The notes: a model not told the origin generated them from the letters alone. A DNA stretch of 64,000 bases from Sphaerolaimus hirsutus (GCA_964036195.1 OZ038457.1:930001-994000), one strand, 5' to 3'; numbered from the stretch's first letter, positions 33,801 to 42,568 are shown. Program-made: numbers and translations.

Positions 33801-36188
33801 GCACTGGTACAAATATTGTAGGGTTTGGATATACATCTTAGGATGGGGGTTTAGGATGGGGGCTTCTTAAGTTCAATTTGGGGGCAACATATTTAGTTTC
33901 CTTCTAAAATTTGCTTTGTTTTTAGTTATTTTGTATTGATAAATATTTTGTACACTGATCAGACCATCTACTTTACAAAGTAAATATGTTAGCATATTTC
34001 AGTGTATGAAGTACATGATCAATTTTCCCCCAACTACACTAATAATAAGTGCAATGCAATGTTAAAAAACATATACATCTATTGGTTCATTATTCAGATG
34101 AGATATCATATATTTCACAGACATCAACAGTCAGTCCACACAATAGAATTTTTCCTTAATCAACCATTCAAACCATTTGATCTCAATTGTCAAATTGGGT
34201 TTACTTTCAAACCCTAGTAGTGCAGTTCAGTCTCTGTTGTGCTGGCTAAATGAAGTTTCCCCTGGAGCAAAAGTCAGGGGAATCATGGAAATCAGTCATG
34301 CAAATCGCACATGCTTCGAAATTGTGTTGGGGTGAGCAAATTTGACTTTTGACAGCCCAATCTAAGCCCCAAGGGACATTCTTGCATTTTATTTGAATTT
34401 ATGGGAAGCTTGAATTTGCACGGAGTCAGAATTGACCTTAGAATAGAGCAGAGTAGGTTGTTGTTTATCTCTAAATGCAATTTACTGATTTGTTGAGCTC
34501 ATTCTGCTTAAGATAATTGAGACTGGGTGTTTTCCGTGTAAAACATAGTCATGGGGATAAAGGACTTCAATTTCAAGTAAAGTACCGCATGTTTTATGTT
34601 TCACATGTGGAAAACATACATAAATTTATTTATGTACTGTAACTTTCCAGTCTGACAGAAAAGCTTACCGTCCACTTGTGTATAAAATGTAATCCAATCT
34701 CAATCAACATGTGAATACATTGATTTGATTGCTTGCCACATGTGCACCATGAACATGGCATAGAGTACAGAGTACCATATTACCTCAAATTAACCCTCCC
34801 TTGAATTAACCCCCATAATGTTAGCTAAAACATGTACAAAGAGCATGTACTCTGAGCACCAATAACTTTTAGATAATCAATCCAGAATTAAATAAATAAA
34901 TACCCAAAAATTAAAAAATTCATCAATTTGAAAAGGCGAAAAATTATCCATCACTGATTTTAAAGAGCTGACAATCCAGTACACCCAAAAATATGCCTGT
35001 ACTGAAGTAGGTATTACATCTATAAAAAGTACACAGCAGCATCACTATGAAAGCCACAGCTCAGTTGACTTAGTTTAGTGTGGATTTAGCATGTGCGCCT
35101 GCACACAATCCCGATTGCATAATTGCATTTGCAACTTGTGTCTTGGGTTGAGCTGTTTGTGCGAGTCTAGGGATTAGGGCAGAGGGGCAGTATTTTTATC
35201 AGACATATTTGCTGATTGTAGTGAATCAATGTTTGGAATAAGCTGGATTTGATGGGACGCAAATTTGTTACAGCATCATTTGAGTGAAAGATTTTCTTCT
35301 AAGTAGCACAAGCAGTGCTACTTATTTTATATATTTTATTGTATTTCCTCTAATAGAATGGCTTAAAAACCTCCAATAGAACAGCACCTCCAATAGAACG
35401 GCAGATTTTAGCATGTTGTTGCACTCACGAAAACAAAAGAATGGCAGCCTCCAATAGAACAGCACCTCAAATAGAACAGAAGGTAGAAATTACATTGGAA
35501 GAGTGCCAAAAATAAAAAATGTTAGAAAAAAGTGGTGAAAACATCCAAGGGGTTCAGAACTATGAGTCAGGGTTGTTTTCACACCTGGTTTTGTTTGAAT
35601 TGATGCTCTGATACAAAAATATTGTGTATGTTTCATTAAAAAGACTATGTTCAAATGAAAAATGAGGTGAAAAAATAGAATGGCAGCATCCAATAGAACA
35701 GCACCTCCGATAGAATGGCAGGTGAAAAAGTTGATGAAAAAATAGAATGGTGCTTTTCTATTAGAAGAAATACGGTAACATATGTTGGCAACCACTTTTA
35801 ATTCAGAAAGCAACTTTGTAATAAGTGTAAATAAATTTGTTGAAGCATGACTTCAAGCAATGCTGAGCTGATTTTTTGGGATGACCATTGATATTAATAT
35901 AAAAAATGTTTTGGAAAGGGATTGAAAGTCAAAGCCATTGATGGATTCATGTAGGAACACCTAATAGGCTTATATCAAACGTGAAAAAACAACTAATTTT
36001 TAGTTGACCAAAAACAACAAAAAGTCAATGACACAAAACATCATTGCACACACAAATACATATATGACCCCCTCTTTGCAGGCCCACCACCCCCATATCA
36101 AGTGGCTCATACTTACCCTTCATCACCCCCCAGACCCTCTGCTGAAGTTGGCACACTGCCTGAACTAAATCATGAAACAGAAAATGTG
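18792..36188 (+). CDS. Shisa-like single-pass membrane protein (six exons recognised; 5' end not found)
   Basis: Phase-consistent exons: 18792-18886, 20034-20154, 26901-27037, 27861-27991, 28850-29098 and 36082-36188; a terminal exon may lie at 50902. Order: Thr/Ala/Glu linker; Cys-rich ectodomain (FSCALQ, DCPG, VYCCPSQ, LYCCSAE); acidic/basic juxtamembrane helix; transmembrane segment LPIIISASLGVSALAGAVLM followed by the stop-transfer KCPLYKWRQQK; cytoplasmic His/Asn/Gln/Ser-rich tail; then PPPPYQ and a Pro/Ser stretch. CPG...YCC...YCC, one helix and a PPxY tail are the Shisa/WBP1-VOPP1 layout; such proteins act at membranes and PPxY motifs bind WW domains. The signal-peptide exon should lie 5' of 18792. 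The family name is an inference; that it is a real membrane protein is likely. Confidence 0.65.
19015..19878. repeat. Inverted-repeat element with AAGTGGAGAAGTG ends and GAAATGGGAAGT array
   Basis: Left TTCCGCAAGTGGAGAAGTGA and right CACTTCTCCACTTGCGGAAT. The left arm is an array of AAATGGGAAGTG/AAATGAGAAGT units (about 19030-19200), mirrored on the right. It is interrupted by 19283-19725. Confidence 0.7.
19283..19725. mobile_element. PIF/Harbinger-like MITE
   Basis: TAA at both flanks (19280-19282, 19726-19728). Inverted ends TGCTACGATTACAGCCCGGG and TGCTGCGATTACAGCTCGGG (reverse of right). The interior repeats GGGCGTAAAATTAATT. TWA 3-bp duplications suggest PIF/Harbinger. No ORF. Confidence 0.65.
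20034..20154 (+). CDS. Shisa-like gene exon: start of Cys-rich domain
   Basis: TTCATTCAG acceptor and GTAACG donor, phase 0 to 1. Encodes ENTDNLLTGETSD..., then FSCALQRSLGERKDCP; the split Gly gives CPG at the next exon. Confidence 0.65.
20601..20741. mobile_element. 141-bp hAT-type element with ATCGATATCG interior
   Basis: Exact 8-bp duplication GCCAGCGC (20593-20600 and 20742-20749). Ends TAGTGTTCAAACGATA and TATCGTTCGAAACCTA. The interior is ATATCGAATATCGATATCG repeats. Confidence 0.85.
21071..21211 (+). repeat. 5' LTR (141 bp)
   Basis: TG...CA-bounded, short for a gypsy-type LTR, identical to the copy at 26535-26675. TTTAATATAATG near its middle could serve as a promoter element, but this is not demonstrated. 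Confidence 0.95.
21253..25266 (+). CDS. pol: Pol polyprotein: protease, reverse transcriptase, RNase H, integrase
   Basis: A 1337-residue uninterrupted ORF begins 41 bases after the 5' LTR. In order: aspartic protease (ALLDSGCTRS, active Asp about 133); reverse transcriptase (LPFG about 609, YIDD 643-646); RNase H (ECDASG with Asp800, YTDNSG with Asp867, DALSRNP); integrase with an HHCC-type finger (His about 1018-1028, CTQC and SHC about 1052-1058) and catalytic D1087, D1145, E1181 with D-35-E spacing. The order protease-RT-RNaseH-integrase is that of Ty3/gypsy (Metaviridae). The first 110 residues are not a capsid or zinc-knuckle Gag, so Gag is missing or is elsewhere. Every catalytic motif looks intact. 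Confidence 0.97.
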   Translation: MKLGILTRTQMYEHNPGQFDKWQHSRFVKKMFHDTQMPMRGVSQHSSMKSSNVIQTLTNSECDATGKCEIYDTDTTNFDNETPMFSDEVKQPFCAFSMVGDDQKLCIRVAPSNGPQIHATVKIENIPCRALLDSGCTRSIMPLNFLKQLANRLNWDLNKSMQSTNVVLRMVSGETRSGALREIPLHVEHTSPFDNVSRRVLVTFLVNTVEGALNEILLGTDIMPFLKLSWLIPLTMDKSTDFKLPTDEKFASNIVNNEHNFKKLVSEKLASSRDIFIPANSVHTLRVKYPQKPTHISTIDWKSSFALFSNSDIQTSFSLYNTAIAASESEKAYLKLFNSTNAPLKIKRGDILAHCDVYPANCSFQQGKKFHNLLGHEDAMSLFGIHVTSTQITTAAKAIVLPQPPISQYDVPPEPVEHTPTTHQERFEFILNNLPNKNRIKLPQKSQQQFEKLLFDFHDVFSCHEYDVGKTPLIKHKIITDPNQPPIKQSVRYEAKRHREFIQKTIAAMLKEGIIEHSDGPWASPITIAPKGTDNFRFCVDFKLVNLITKIDSYPLPRIGELLAELSGNTIFSAIDIRHGYYNVELADEETRERTSFVCSLGQYRYTRLPFGTVNAGASFQRMMSLMISGLNENLSRPWCKSYIDDILVCSSAISEHLVHLTRLFERLRWANLKMQPAKCNLFASELKYLGHQISAEGVSPTPSRVAAMTEQPKVHFKQDLRRFLGKCVYYSHFIPNYSTVSAPLYSILSGAFPKHGQTPFEWTDEMLTSWDMLKHLISNPPILKHPTYHDDRGFILECDASGIGLGAVLSQMGDDKKLHPISFISKRLSHPHTKFSAAELESLCICWAIRRLADYIEGQKLTVYTDNSGIQQILKSPSSSKLERWATWIQDKVTHFVHKSGDMNKVADALSRNPIDESEIFGEDELIIPTDIVKGIAAAAVQNESNPFVENSLNWKDIQQNDPELSVIIESIKNKSQTFTDVLLIEDILYYKAPIQPDHFAIWPPKPWQHACLVQAHMGVYASHGSQHRTLHLLCEYFAWPGMKTDILDFCTQCSHCMTFKSHRLHPAPLGFVESPSQPFEVIHLDTMQLCSNNSKSKILVAVDALTRYTITIPISSLHATVLAKAILKHIFLVFGAPRIIITDRGTEYCNSEVRSLCTKFGVTHKPVLARNPEANGLVERTNRQIRMMMTSCVQDYPTFSWKDLLPMATLKHNMAMNKVTGCCPFFLIFGYLPHWNLFYVAAKTLDVNESRSLAQNLSNKHKLKYKRYFDQKNSVLMHPGESVMVQNFSTDKFAPKFNGPFIIHELKGPNLLLKSNVDETFFTVPQRHTWKIAHS
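25490..26496 (+). CDS. Possible spliced accessory ORF of the retrotransposon (about 240 aa)
   Basis: Proposed exons 25490-25567, 25643-25888 and 26098-26496 (stop TGA), all phase 0, with GT/AG edges (AAG|GTTGGT, ACTCAG; GAG|GTTGCA, TTTTCAG). The product would be a basic Thr/Ala/Pro N-terminus (MPLGHTFKRRS...), a Pro-rich middle (PRPVIKVVVPPPQPAP, EEPLPEPIAVE), a coiled-coil-like stretch (LIARLTERVQTLERHI) and an acidic Ser/Glu/Lys C-terminus. It lies between pol and the 3' LTR, where envelope or accessory ORFs occur, but has no signal peptide or transmembrane segment. The GC-rich exons contrast with AT-rich introns. It could be a displaced Gag substitute or a captured host gene. Splicing is inferred. 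Confidence 0.45.
26535..26675 (+). repeat. 3' LTR (141 bp)
   Basis: Identical to the 5' LTR; preceded by a polypurine tract three bases upstream and followed by the ATAT target duplication. Confidence 0.95.
26901..27037 (+). CDS. Shisa-like gene exon: YCC...YCC motif
   Basis: TTCCCAG acceptor. Encodes FGDKKEEVYCCPSQISIG, ALYCCSAEIVDDIYERR and a charged helix ending QWMR. The best-fitting 3' edge is a GC donor (GATGAG|GCAGTA) in phase 2, which joins in frame to the acceptor at 27861 as ...WMRQLPIII. Alternative: end at 27044 (TAT|GTTTTT) joining 27865. Confidence 0.65.
27254..27365. mobile_element. Short mariner-like MITE
   Basis: 112 bp, ends CCGTATTACATCGAAATACC and ATTCGAGGTAATACAG, TA flanks. 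Lies in the Shisa-like gene intron. Confidence 0.75.
27861..27991 (+). CDS. Shisa-like gene exon: transmembrane helix
   Basis: Follows a run of about 14 C and ACAG. Encodes QLPIIISASLGVSALAGAV and LMLICATQTKCPLYKWRQQK; about 22 hydrophobic residues then basic ones fit a type I stop-transfer. The donor GTCAGT after 27991 (phase 1) joins exactly to the TG at 28850 to give MMYYYTREP. Confidence 0.7.
28115..28371. mobile_element. hAT-type element with GCGCCATGGCGC interior
   Basis: Exact 8-bp duplication ATCAAGGG (28107-28114, 28372-28379). Ends TAGTGATGTGAAAGCGCC and GGCGCTTTTCACATCACTA. The interior consists of GGCGCTTGGCGC and GCGCCATGGCGC units, very GC-rich against the background. A second block of the same repeat follows at about 28430-28665. 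Confidence 0.9.
28430..28665. repeat. GCGCCATGGCGC-type repeat block without clean ends
   Basis: Degenerate GGCGCTTGGCGC and GCCATGGCGC units, diverged relative to 28115-28371. Terminal TAGTGATG sequences are missing, so this is probably an older copy. Confidence 0.6.
28850..29098 (+). CDS. Shisa-like gene exon: His/Asn/Ser-rich cytoplasmic tail
   Basis: Preceded by a C-run and TTCCAG. Encodes YYYTREPSSSGTNNHYNHNH, Gln/Ser-rich sequence and VQEEEPKPLLFD. Ends in phase 1 at GTTGGT. The His/Asn tract comes from a CACAAT microsatellite-like repeat (about 28893-28920). Confidence 0.65.
29160..30028. mobile_element. Mariner-like MITE interrupted by a foldback
   Basis: The right part (CTTATTCAAGGATTTAGG) and left C-rich part (TTGAATAAGACCTCCC) match the 15424-15782 subtype. 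The left terminus is eroded. Confidence 0.5.
29332..29891. mobile_element. 560-bp foldback element
   Basis: Inverted arms of about 195 bp start CAGGGGTGGGCATCTTCAGT. TATA occurs at both flanks (29328-29331, 29892-29895), so the duplication is TATA or TA. The unique centre has a G-run. No ORF. Superfamily unresolved. Confidence 0.8.
30442..30640. repeat. Foldback element, TATACTCGGC family
   Basis: Arms AGTATACTCGGCGGACATCA and TGTGCTGTCCGCCGAGTATA around a TTTCATCATAATATTTCG centre. Close copy at 4631-4830. Confidence 0.75.
31242..31689. mobile_element. Mariner-like MITE with G-run array
   Basis: Ends CCGTATTTCCTCGAAATACC and TTTCGAGGAAATACGG, TA flanks. Both arms carry repeated G7-G9 runs (GGGGGGTATTTCGAGGGGGG). 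Near-identical design to 39769-40219. Confidence 0.9.
35339..35775. mobile_element. MITE of the TAGAACGGC subtype
   Basis: Left TTGTATTTCCTCTAATAGAA and right TTCTATTAGAAGAAATACGG; the interior repeats AATAGAACAGCACCTC. Confidence 0.65.
36082..36188 (+). CDS. Shisa-like gene exon: PPPPY motif
   Basis: TTTGCAG acceptor; two leading bases complete Gly after the phase-1 donor at 29098. Encodes GPPPPYQVAHTYPSSPPRPS and an acidic end (LNHETENV), with a canonical GTGAGT donor (phase 0). PPPPY is a WW-binding PY motif, typical of the cytoplasmic tails of Shisa/WBP1-type proteins. Confidence 0.7.
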
Positions 36189-37410
36189 GTGAGTGGTGAA
36201 ATCATTCAGAATGAACTGAATTTACTGAGGGAGAATGATTGTAGCAGATCATCGAGACATTGTGATGATTGATGATTTTCAGTTCAATTGTGTGCTAGTA
36301 TTTATTGTTGGAAAGAGTGTGAAAAGGGTGCTAAGCACCAATGGTGATATAAGTATACTGTGCATCAAATGGCACCAGCACAAAAAGTGCACTACATTGC
36401 AAAATGTGGTTAAGCAATATATTTTCTTCTTAGTAATATTTATAATGTATTCAAACAGAACTTTGAGATGGATAACAAAAATATCTGTGTGTTGATAACA
36501 ATTTTATTAAAATAACCACCATATTTCCTTGAAATACTCACAGGGGTTTCTGATTTCACCAGCAAATTTTTAGGGGGATTATTATCTCTCCAGAAACTTT
36601 ATGTTTATACTGAAATTCCAGTACCCTTTCCATGGTTTGTAACGTACTCAGGTGTAAAAAATCCAATGATATCAGAAACAATTGTATAAGCTAGTATAGA
36701 TATAAATACAACTCGATCATTTTATTTAATGTGTTCCGCACTACACACGTCAAAAACTTCAGTTTTTGTCATTTACATTATCTTTACAGTCAATTTAGGT
36801 GAGGATATTTAAAGGGGTTATTATTACTCCAGCTCACTCTAACCCGAGGGTATTTTGAGGAAACAGAGTACTCACATTTCCTGTAACATGATACAGCTTA
36901 CGTCAGTTGCTTATCAAAAGTATACTGGTAAATTATAAAAAAATGGACTAACTTGACCAGATTGTGCATAAATGTGGTGTGCAATACAGAGCCACAGAAT
37001 AACCTCTCCCAGCCAAACAGCAACAATTGATTTAGTCCTTGTAGGGCCCCATGGGCTGAGTTTAAAGAATATGGTGTGGTCAAGTGAATTCATATCTTCC
37101 TCCAATACAGTTTCACATAGATTTTTATATTACTTATGAAATTTTTTTTATGAAAAATGTGCATTTACACACCATATGGTCAAAATTCAATTAGGTATGT
37201 GCATTTGCTGTATATTGCATGCTTTTTTCTTGGGACAATGATGATTATCTAATTAATTATACATAATTCTCAAAATATGCGATCAATTTGTTGGCAATAG
37301 TCCAGTGACGATAACAATGCATCACATGCTTAATAAATAAAAAACTGGTGGTAGCATTCTGTGCAAAGTATATGGCAGACTCACGTTCCGTGCAAATGCA
37401 ACCTGCAGAC

Positions 37411-37568
37411 TAGTGATGTAAAAGCGCCATGGCGCTGGGGCTTCGCTCTAACGCCAAAGCAGAAAACGCTGGCGCTTCGCACCATTTTGTTCTGGTGCCA
37501 TTGGCGCTGGGGGTCGGAAAAGCGCAGTGGCGCTTGGCGCCAAAGTTATGGCACTTTTCACATGACTA
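37411..37568. mobile_element. hAT-type element with GCGCCATGGCGC interior (copy A)
   Basis: Exact 8-bp duplication CTGCAGAC (37403-37410, 37569-37576). Ends TAGTGATGTAAAAGCGCC and GGCACTTTTCACATGACTA. The same insertion is present at 45493-45654, so it predates the duplication. Confidence 0.88.
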
Positions 37569-38518
37569 CTGCAGACAAACGAAATCCTGCACAATATCAA
37601 GTCAAATTAAACATCACCGATATAAAATGAATAAACTTTCTGCTGCATTCACAATGCAAGGCGCATGTCATTTTGCAGGGCGAGATCTCGGCCGTAAAGT
37701 AAACCCGGCCGTAAAGTAAATCCGGCCGTAATGCATAGTTGTACAAACGTATTTACGTTTACTCGATAAACCTATACTCGAGTGCTGCGTAAATACGTTT
37801 ACGTTTCCTCCCGAAAAAATACCGGTACTCAGTTACTCGCATACTTGTTGAAAGTACGCGAGTACAGAAAACGAGTATTTACAGATATTTACGTTTACTC
37901 ACCTTTTGCACAGCGTAAAAGTAGAAAATTTTTACTTTACGTTTTCTGTATACAGGTGTGACTAAAAATAAAATACTTTACATTTACGTTTACTTTGAAA
38001 AAAGTTCAGTACTTTTAACAACTCTGCCGTAATAATGCCCGGCCTTTAGTAGCACCTTCTACTTTACGGCCGGGTTTACTTTACGGCCGGACCATCCCCA
38101 TTTTGCAGCAATGGTTGAAAATGTTGACGAAATAATAATTCCCCCCCTCGAATAATTCCCCCCCTCGATTAGTCCCCCCTCAAAATAGTCTGACGAAATA
38201 ATAATCCCCCAGGGGGATTATTCAAGCAAATACGGTAGTTGCATTTCATGTAGATCCGTACTTTTTCAACACACAAATTTTTGAATTAATGTAGATCAGT
38301 ACTTTTAAAAGCACATTTTCAAATAATACATTGTATTGCAGAAGTACAAAATGTAGATTTGTGTACTGATAAAGCACCTTAGAAAGTACAGGGGTGGGTG
38401 GTTCAGGGAATATTAGCCAAAAAATTTGTCTCTAAGATAGATAAATAAATAGCTGAGCAGCCTCTGGGATAGATAGCTGGGCAGTTTGGGCCCCCCCCCC
38501 CCAATTCCTAGCCGTGGG

Positions 38519-39449
38519 TAGTGATGTAAAGGCACCGGGGCACCGGTGCCCCGGTGCTGGGCACCGAAGGGCACCAGCACCGGTGCTGGTGCGGTGCCAT
38601 TGCAATCTTCAGGGGTGCCATGCCGGTGCCGGTGCCATTTTTTCAGAATAGCACCGGTGCCGGTGCGGTGCCATTTTTTTGCCGGTGCTAAAGGTGCTAG
38701 CACCAGGGCAAAGTAAAAGGCACCGGGAAAGGCACCGGCCAAGGCTTCATTTGCTGTGCAATTTTGTCCATAGTATGTGCTTATTCATATTTCAAAAAAC
38801 AGCGATATATTTACTCAACCGTTTTTGCCTATTTTGTAAACCTCCCATCAAATAAATATACCTACTGTGAAATCCATTATACCCGATACGTGATCTGATG
38901 AGCAAATCTAAAATTTTGTTGAATTTTAAATCATTTTTATATTTAGGTATGTATCTTACTTTTTTGTTCAAAATTTGTTGTCAGTTTACGACAGAGATTG
39001 TTCCATTCTCTGTACAGCAACGACTCCAATCAGTAGACAATAGTGGCTATGGACCATGTAATGAATTAGATATTTTATCTTTCATTTGTAATCATTGTAA
39101 TTGCTTCATAAAAGTGATTGCCACATCATTCTGATCATTTTAAGTGCTCAACCATCAAAATCGGTTGAAAATTCATGGAAATATGCACTTCCAAAGGTGA
39201 GACCACTGAGAAACTGCCCGATATTTACTTCGGAAATTCCAGCCCGGTGCGGTGCCTTTCGGTGCTAGCACCGGCAACCCGCCGGTGCCCTTCGGTGCCG
39301 GTGCCATTTTTTCCAAAAGGCACCGGTGCCGGTGCGGTGCGGTGCCATTTTCTGGCCGGTGCCCCAGGGTGCCAGGTGCCCTTTTCATGCGTTGGCAAAG
39401 GTGCCGGTGCGGTGCGGTGCCATTTTTCCCGGTGCCTTTAACATCACTA
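38519..39449. mobile_element. 931-bp hAT-type element with CACCGGTGCC interior
   Basis: Exact 8-bp duplication GCCGTGGG (38511-38518, 39450-39457). Ends TAGTGATGTAAAGGCACCG and CGGTGCCTTTAACATCACTA. Both arms are arrays of GGCACCGGTGCCGGTGC units around an AT-rich unique centre. The empty site survives in copy B at about 46639-46655. Confidence 0.92.
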
Positions 39450-39528
39450 GCCGTGGGTTTGTCAAATGCCACAAAGCTGCCAGTTCTGCCATCGGGCAGG
39501 GGTCTACAAATGGGGGCAGCACCTAGGG

Positions 39529-39690
39529 TTCAAACGGGATCCCGATCCCAAACCTGAAATATCAAAAAAATAATCCCGATCACCGTGCCTAAAATTTTCA
39601 AATCCCGATCCCAGTAAAATTAGTGGAAATAATAAGTTTCAAAAAATTACTTTTTGCACTAAGAAATTTGAATCGATTCAATTCATGTTA
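39529..39690. mobile_element. Left part of an ATCCCG-type hAT element
   Basis: Starts TAGGGTTCAAACGGGATC after GCAGCACC (39521-39528). GCAGCACC recurs after an ATCCCG-type right end at about 41730, suggesting one original element later broken by other insertions. The equivalent left end in copy B is at about 46718. Confidence 0.6.
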
Positions 39691-39768
39691 CTTTTATAGC
39701 ATCCTGGGGCCAGTTCTGCAAGTGGCAAAGTAAAGAGTAAAGTAAAATGATAAATGGAAGAGTAAATA

Positions 39769-40219
39769 CCGTATTCCCTCGAAATACCCCCCGGGGGGTG
39801 ATTGTTTCATAGTGGTCCCGAGAGGGGGGGGGGTTAAACGAGGGGGGGGTATTTCGAGGGGGGGAGTTATTATTTCACAATAAATTTTTTGAAAACCAAG
39901 TACGAAATAGTCGTCTGAAACGTACGCAGACGTCGAAAAATGCAACAAAAACCGCCATTTATAAGGTTCTGTAGACTAATATTAGTATGTAGATGGTATG
40001 TACACTGTTCTAACGTGACACCGACATTGTTTTAACGTGTGTTCTGCAGTACACAGAACACAAACTGCAGTATTTGTCATGTACGTTCCCTTTACACTCA
40101 ATTTTGGGGGGGGGGTATTTCGAGGGGGGGGGTGATTGTTTCATAGTGGTCCCGAGAGGGGGGGTCAAACGAGGGGGGGGGGTATATCAAGGGGGGGGGG
40201 GTATTTCGAGGAAATACGG
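39769..40219. mobile_element. Mariner-like MITE with G-run array
   Basis: Ends CCGTATTCCCTCGAAATACC and TTTCGAGGAAATACGG, TA flanks. It is inserted just after the left end (39706) of a GGGGCCAGTTCTGCAAGTGG-type element. Confidence 0.88.
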
Positions 40220-40302
40220 TATAGTGAACAGTAACGTACTTTGATTTGGCACAAAAATTGTCTAAAAGTATACTGGGTCCAGTGCTGCAAGTGGCCCCGC
40301 AC

Positions 40303-40522
40303 TAGTGATGTAAAAGCGCCATGGCGCTGGCGCTTGGCGCTAGCGCCAAAGCAAAAAGCGCCATGGCGCTTTTGGCGCTTGGCGCCTTTTTCCTGTGGCG
40401 CCATTGGCGCTTGGCGCTCTGCTACGGAAAAGCGCCATGGCGCTTTTGGCGCTTGGCGCTGATGCCGTGGCGCCATTGGCGCTTGGCGCTAGCGTTTTTA
40501 AAAGCGCCAAAAAAGCGCCAAG
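40303..40522. mobile_element. GCGCCATGGCGC hAT-type element, right end lost
   Basis: Starts TAGTGATGTAAAAGCGCCAT. The interior alternates GCGCCATGGCGC and GGCGCTTGGCGC; the end fades into GCGCCAAAAAAGCGCC with no terminal match. Confidence 0.7.
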
Positions 40523-40961
40523 GAGTTCAAAAAAATATATCATTAATTTATGTAAAAAGACCTTATGTGCATAATTTACATAAGAAAACGTGTTACTGTT
40601 AAGTGTATTCCAGGATGAACAAATCCTCTATTTGCTAATTTATGTATTTATGCTAATTTATGTAAACTATGTCCATGCAATTGCAAGGATGTTCAAAACT
40701 TTTCCCAAATAATGGGCTTAGTGGTTCCCATCCCAGTTCAAAGCTTGCTCACGAGCGACGTTCAAATACATAGTGTTGCACTAGGTCAAAAATGAAGTTG
40801 TATTGCTGTTGGTATGTGCAATGTACCAAGCCGGAGAGAAGTACTGTAAAATAACATCACAAAAGGAAAAAAAACTTGATTCGATTTGACGTATATCTTG
40901 CGTCTTACGCAAATAAATAGCACTGCATTAGCACGGCTGCACTTTATGAGCAGCAAAATTT

Positions 40962-41154
40962 TTCGGCGCTGGCGCTATTGGCGCTTGGCGCCGACATCCT
41001 CTGGCGCCATTGGCGCTTGGCGCCGTGTTCTAGAAAAGCGCCATGGCGCTTGGCGCTATTTTGCTGTGGCGCCATTGGCGCTTGGCGCTCGCATGCCAAA
41101 AGCGCCATGGCGCTTTTGGCGCTTGGCGCCAAAAGTCTGGCGCTTTTTACATCA
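40962..41154. mobile_element. GCGCCATGGCGC hAT-type element, left end lost
   Basis: Ends CTGGCGCTTTTTACATCACTA with the usual GGCGCTTGGCGC units to its left; no TAGTGATG start. Complementary in damage to 40303-40522. Confidence 0.65.
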
Positions 41155-41160
41155 CTACCC

Positions 41161-41395
41161 CACACACACTAGTTTTCACCGTGACATGTGTGAAAACTGA
41201 AATGGCCACATGGCGACATTCAGCCTACTCTGTTTGTATGTTGTACATGTTTTAGTTTTCAAATTTTCAAACTTTTACTTTCATTAATTAAAATTTAAAT
41301 TTAAATTGAATTTTATCATTCAACCGTGTTCATTAATTTGCACTTTTAAAATTTTCAGTTTTCACACGAAATCACGGTGAAAACTAGTGTGTGTA
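41161..41395. repeat. Foldback element with CACACACTAGTTTTCACC ends
   Basis: Arms CACACACTAGTTTTCACCGT and ACGGTGAAAACTAGTGTGTG around an AT-rich centre. Copy at 54984-55218. Confidence 0.8.
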
Positions 41396-41409
41396 GGCAC
41401 ATTAGAACT

Positions 41410-41729
41410 AGGGCTCAAACAGGATCCCGATCCTGAAAAATTGAAAAATGAATCCAATCCCAAAACTTTTGAAATCCCAATCCAGATCCTGGAAAATTTG
41501 CCAACTTTTTTCAATAACATTTTTGTCACACTTGTCTAGCATTCGTGCATGTTTCAAGACCCATTATTGCAGTAAATCAGAGAAAATTCTGCAGTGAGAA
41601 CTTTTTCAAAAATCCCAAAATCCCGAAAAAAAATGCCAATCTAAAAAAAACAACAATCCCGATCCAGAGAAACCCAATCCCGATATCTCAAAAAGCCAGT
41701 CCCGATCCCGAAAAGTCAGTCCCGTTAAA
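41410..41729. mobile_element. ATCCCG-type hAT element, diverged
   Basis: Left TAGGGCTCAAACAGGATCCC and right AGTCCCGTTAAAACCCCA. Flanks do not match each other, but the right flank GCAGCACC matches that of 39529, consistent with recombination or nesting. Confidence 0.6.
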
Positions 41730-42368
41730 ACCCCAGCAGCACCCAACATATCGGCCAGCTATCTATCCAACCCGAGACTGCTCAGATTAATTAGCCATAG
41801 GCAAATTTTTTGGCTACTACCCTCGAATCCATATTACGAAGCCCACACGAGGGTCAAATTTCCGGAGACCCATGGGCAAGGGCATCGCGTACTACACGCA
41901 ACCAAAAATTGAATGGCACAGCTACAGGTCAAACACTGCAGGGTAACCCCCTCGCATACCCCCGTTGGCGTCATTGATTATGGTGCCATTTATCAGAAGG
42001 CACCGTGTCACCATTTTCTATGGTGCCCTTAGGCACCGAGCATCCTTGCCGCCTGATTCCATCACTGCATCCATCAACTAGGGACAGAAAACCTCCTTTT
42101 TCCAACAAATGCACTTTTGAATAAAGCACATTTTTTTAAAGAAAAGCAGTTTTCTTTTTTCAAAAAATGACTTGCCGCCTGGTTCCTGGCGCTGTTCCAT
42201 CACTGCATCCAACTTGGGATGGAAAACCTCCTTTTTCCAAAAGACGCACTGTCGAAAAAAAGCGCTTTTTAAAGTAAAAGCACTTTGCTTTTCAAGTCAT
42301 TTTTTGAAGACGAAAAAAAAACGATAAGAAAACGGGAAAGTTGAAAGAAAAACAAATCATTGTCAGTA

Positions 42369-42568
42369 NNNNNNNNNNNNNNNNNNNNNNNNNNNNNNNN
42401 NNNNNNNNNNNNNNNNNNNNNNNNNNNNNNNNNNNNNNNNNNNNNNNNNNNNNNNNNNNNNNNNNNNNNNNNNNNNNNNNNNNNNNNNNNNNNNNNNNNN
42501 NNNNNNNNNNNNNNNNNNNNNNNNNNNNNNNNNNNNNNNNNNNNNNNNNNNNNNNNNNNNNNNNNNNN
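42369..42568. other. Assembly gap (200 N)
   Basis: Exactly 200 N at the junction between the end of copy A and the start of copy B of a tandem duplication. The round length suggests an arbitrary placeholder. Any ORF through it is meaningless. Confidence 0.99.

Larger units (their letters stand above)
29099..36081. other. Intron of the Shisa-like gene (about 7 kb)
   Basis: Contains the elements at 29160-30028, 30442-30640, 31242-31689 and 35339-35775. The rest, notably about 31700-35300, is AT-rich DNA in which I see no exon or clear repeat. Confidence 0.5.
36520..42368. repeat. Tandem duplication, copy A (with later insertions)
   Basis: Starts with a degraded MITE (about 36520-36875), then CATTTCCTGTAACATGATAC, and runs through sequence matching copy B (about 42599-47172): the TCAGTTGCTTATCAAAAGTA block (36902), a shared hAT insertion (37411 vs 45493), GTAGATC fragments (38245 vs 45978), AGCCGTGGGTTTG (39449 vs 46642) and CCTCCTTTTTCCAACA (42088 vs 46898). 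It is broken by 38519-39449 and by material at about 39700-42060 that is absent in B. Confidence 0.75.

Noticed and set aside
38413-38742. Pro/Ala/Gly-rich minus-strand frame
   Set aside because: Lies in the CACCGGTGCC satellite of the hAT-type element at 38519-39449.
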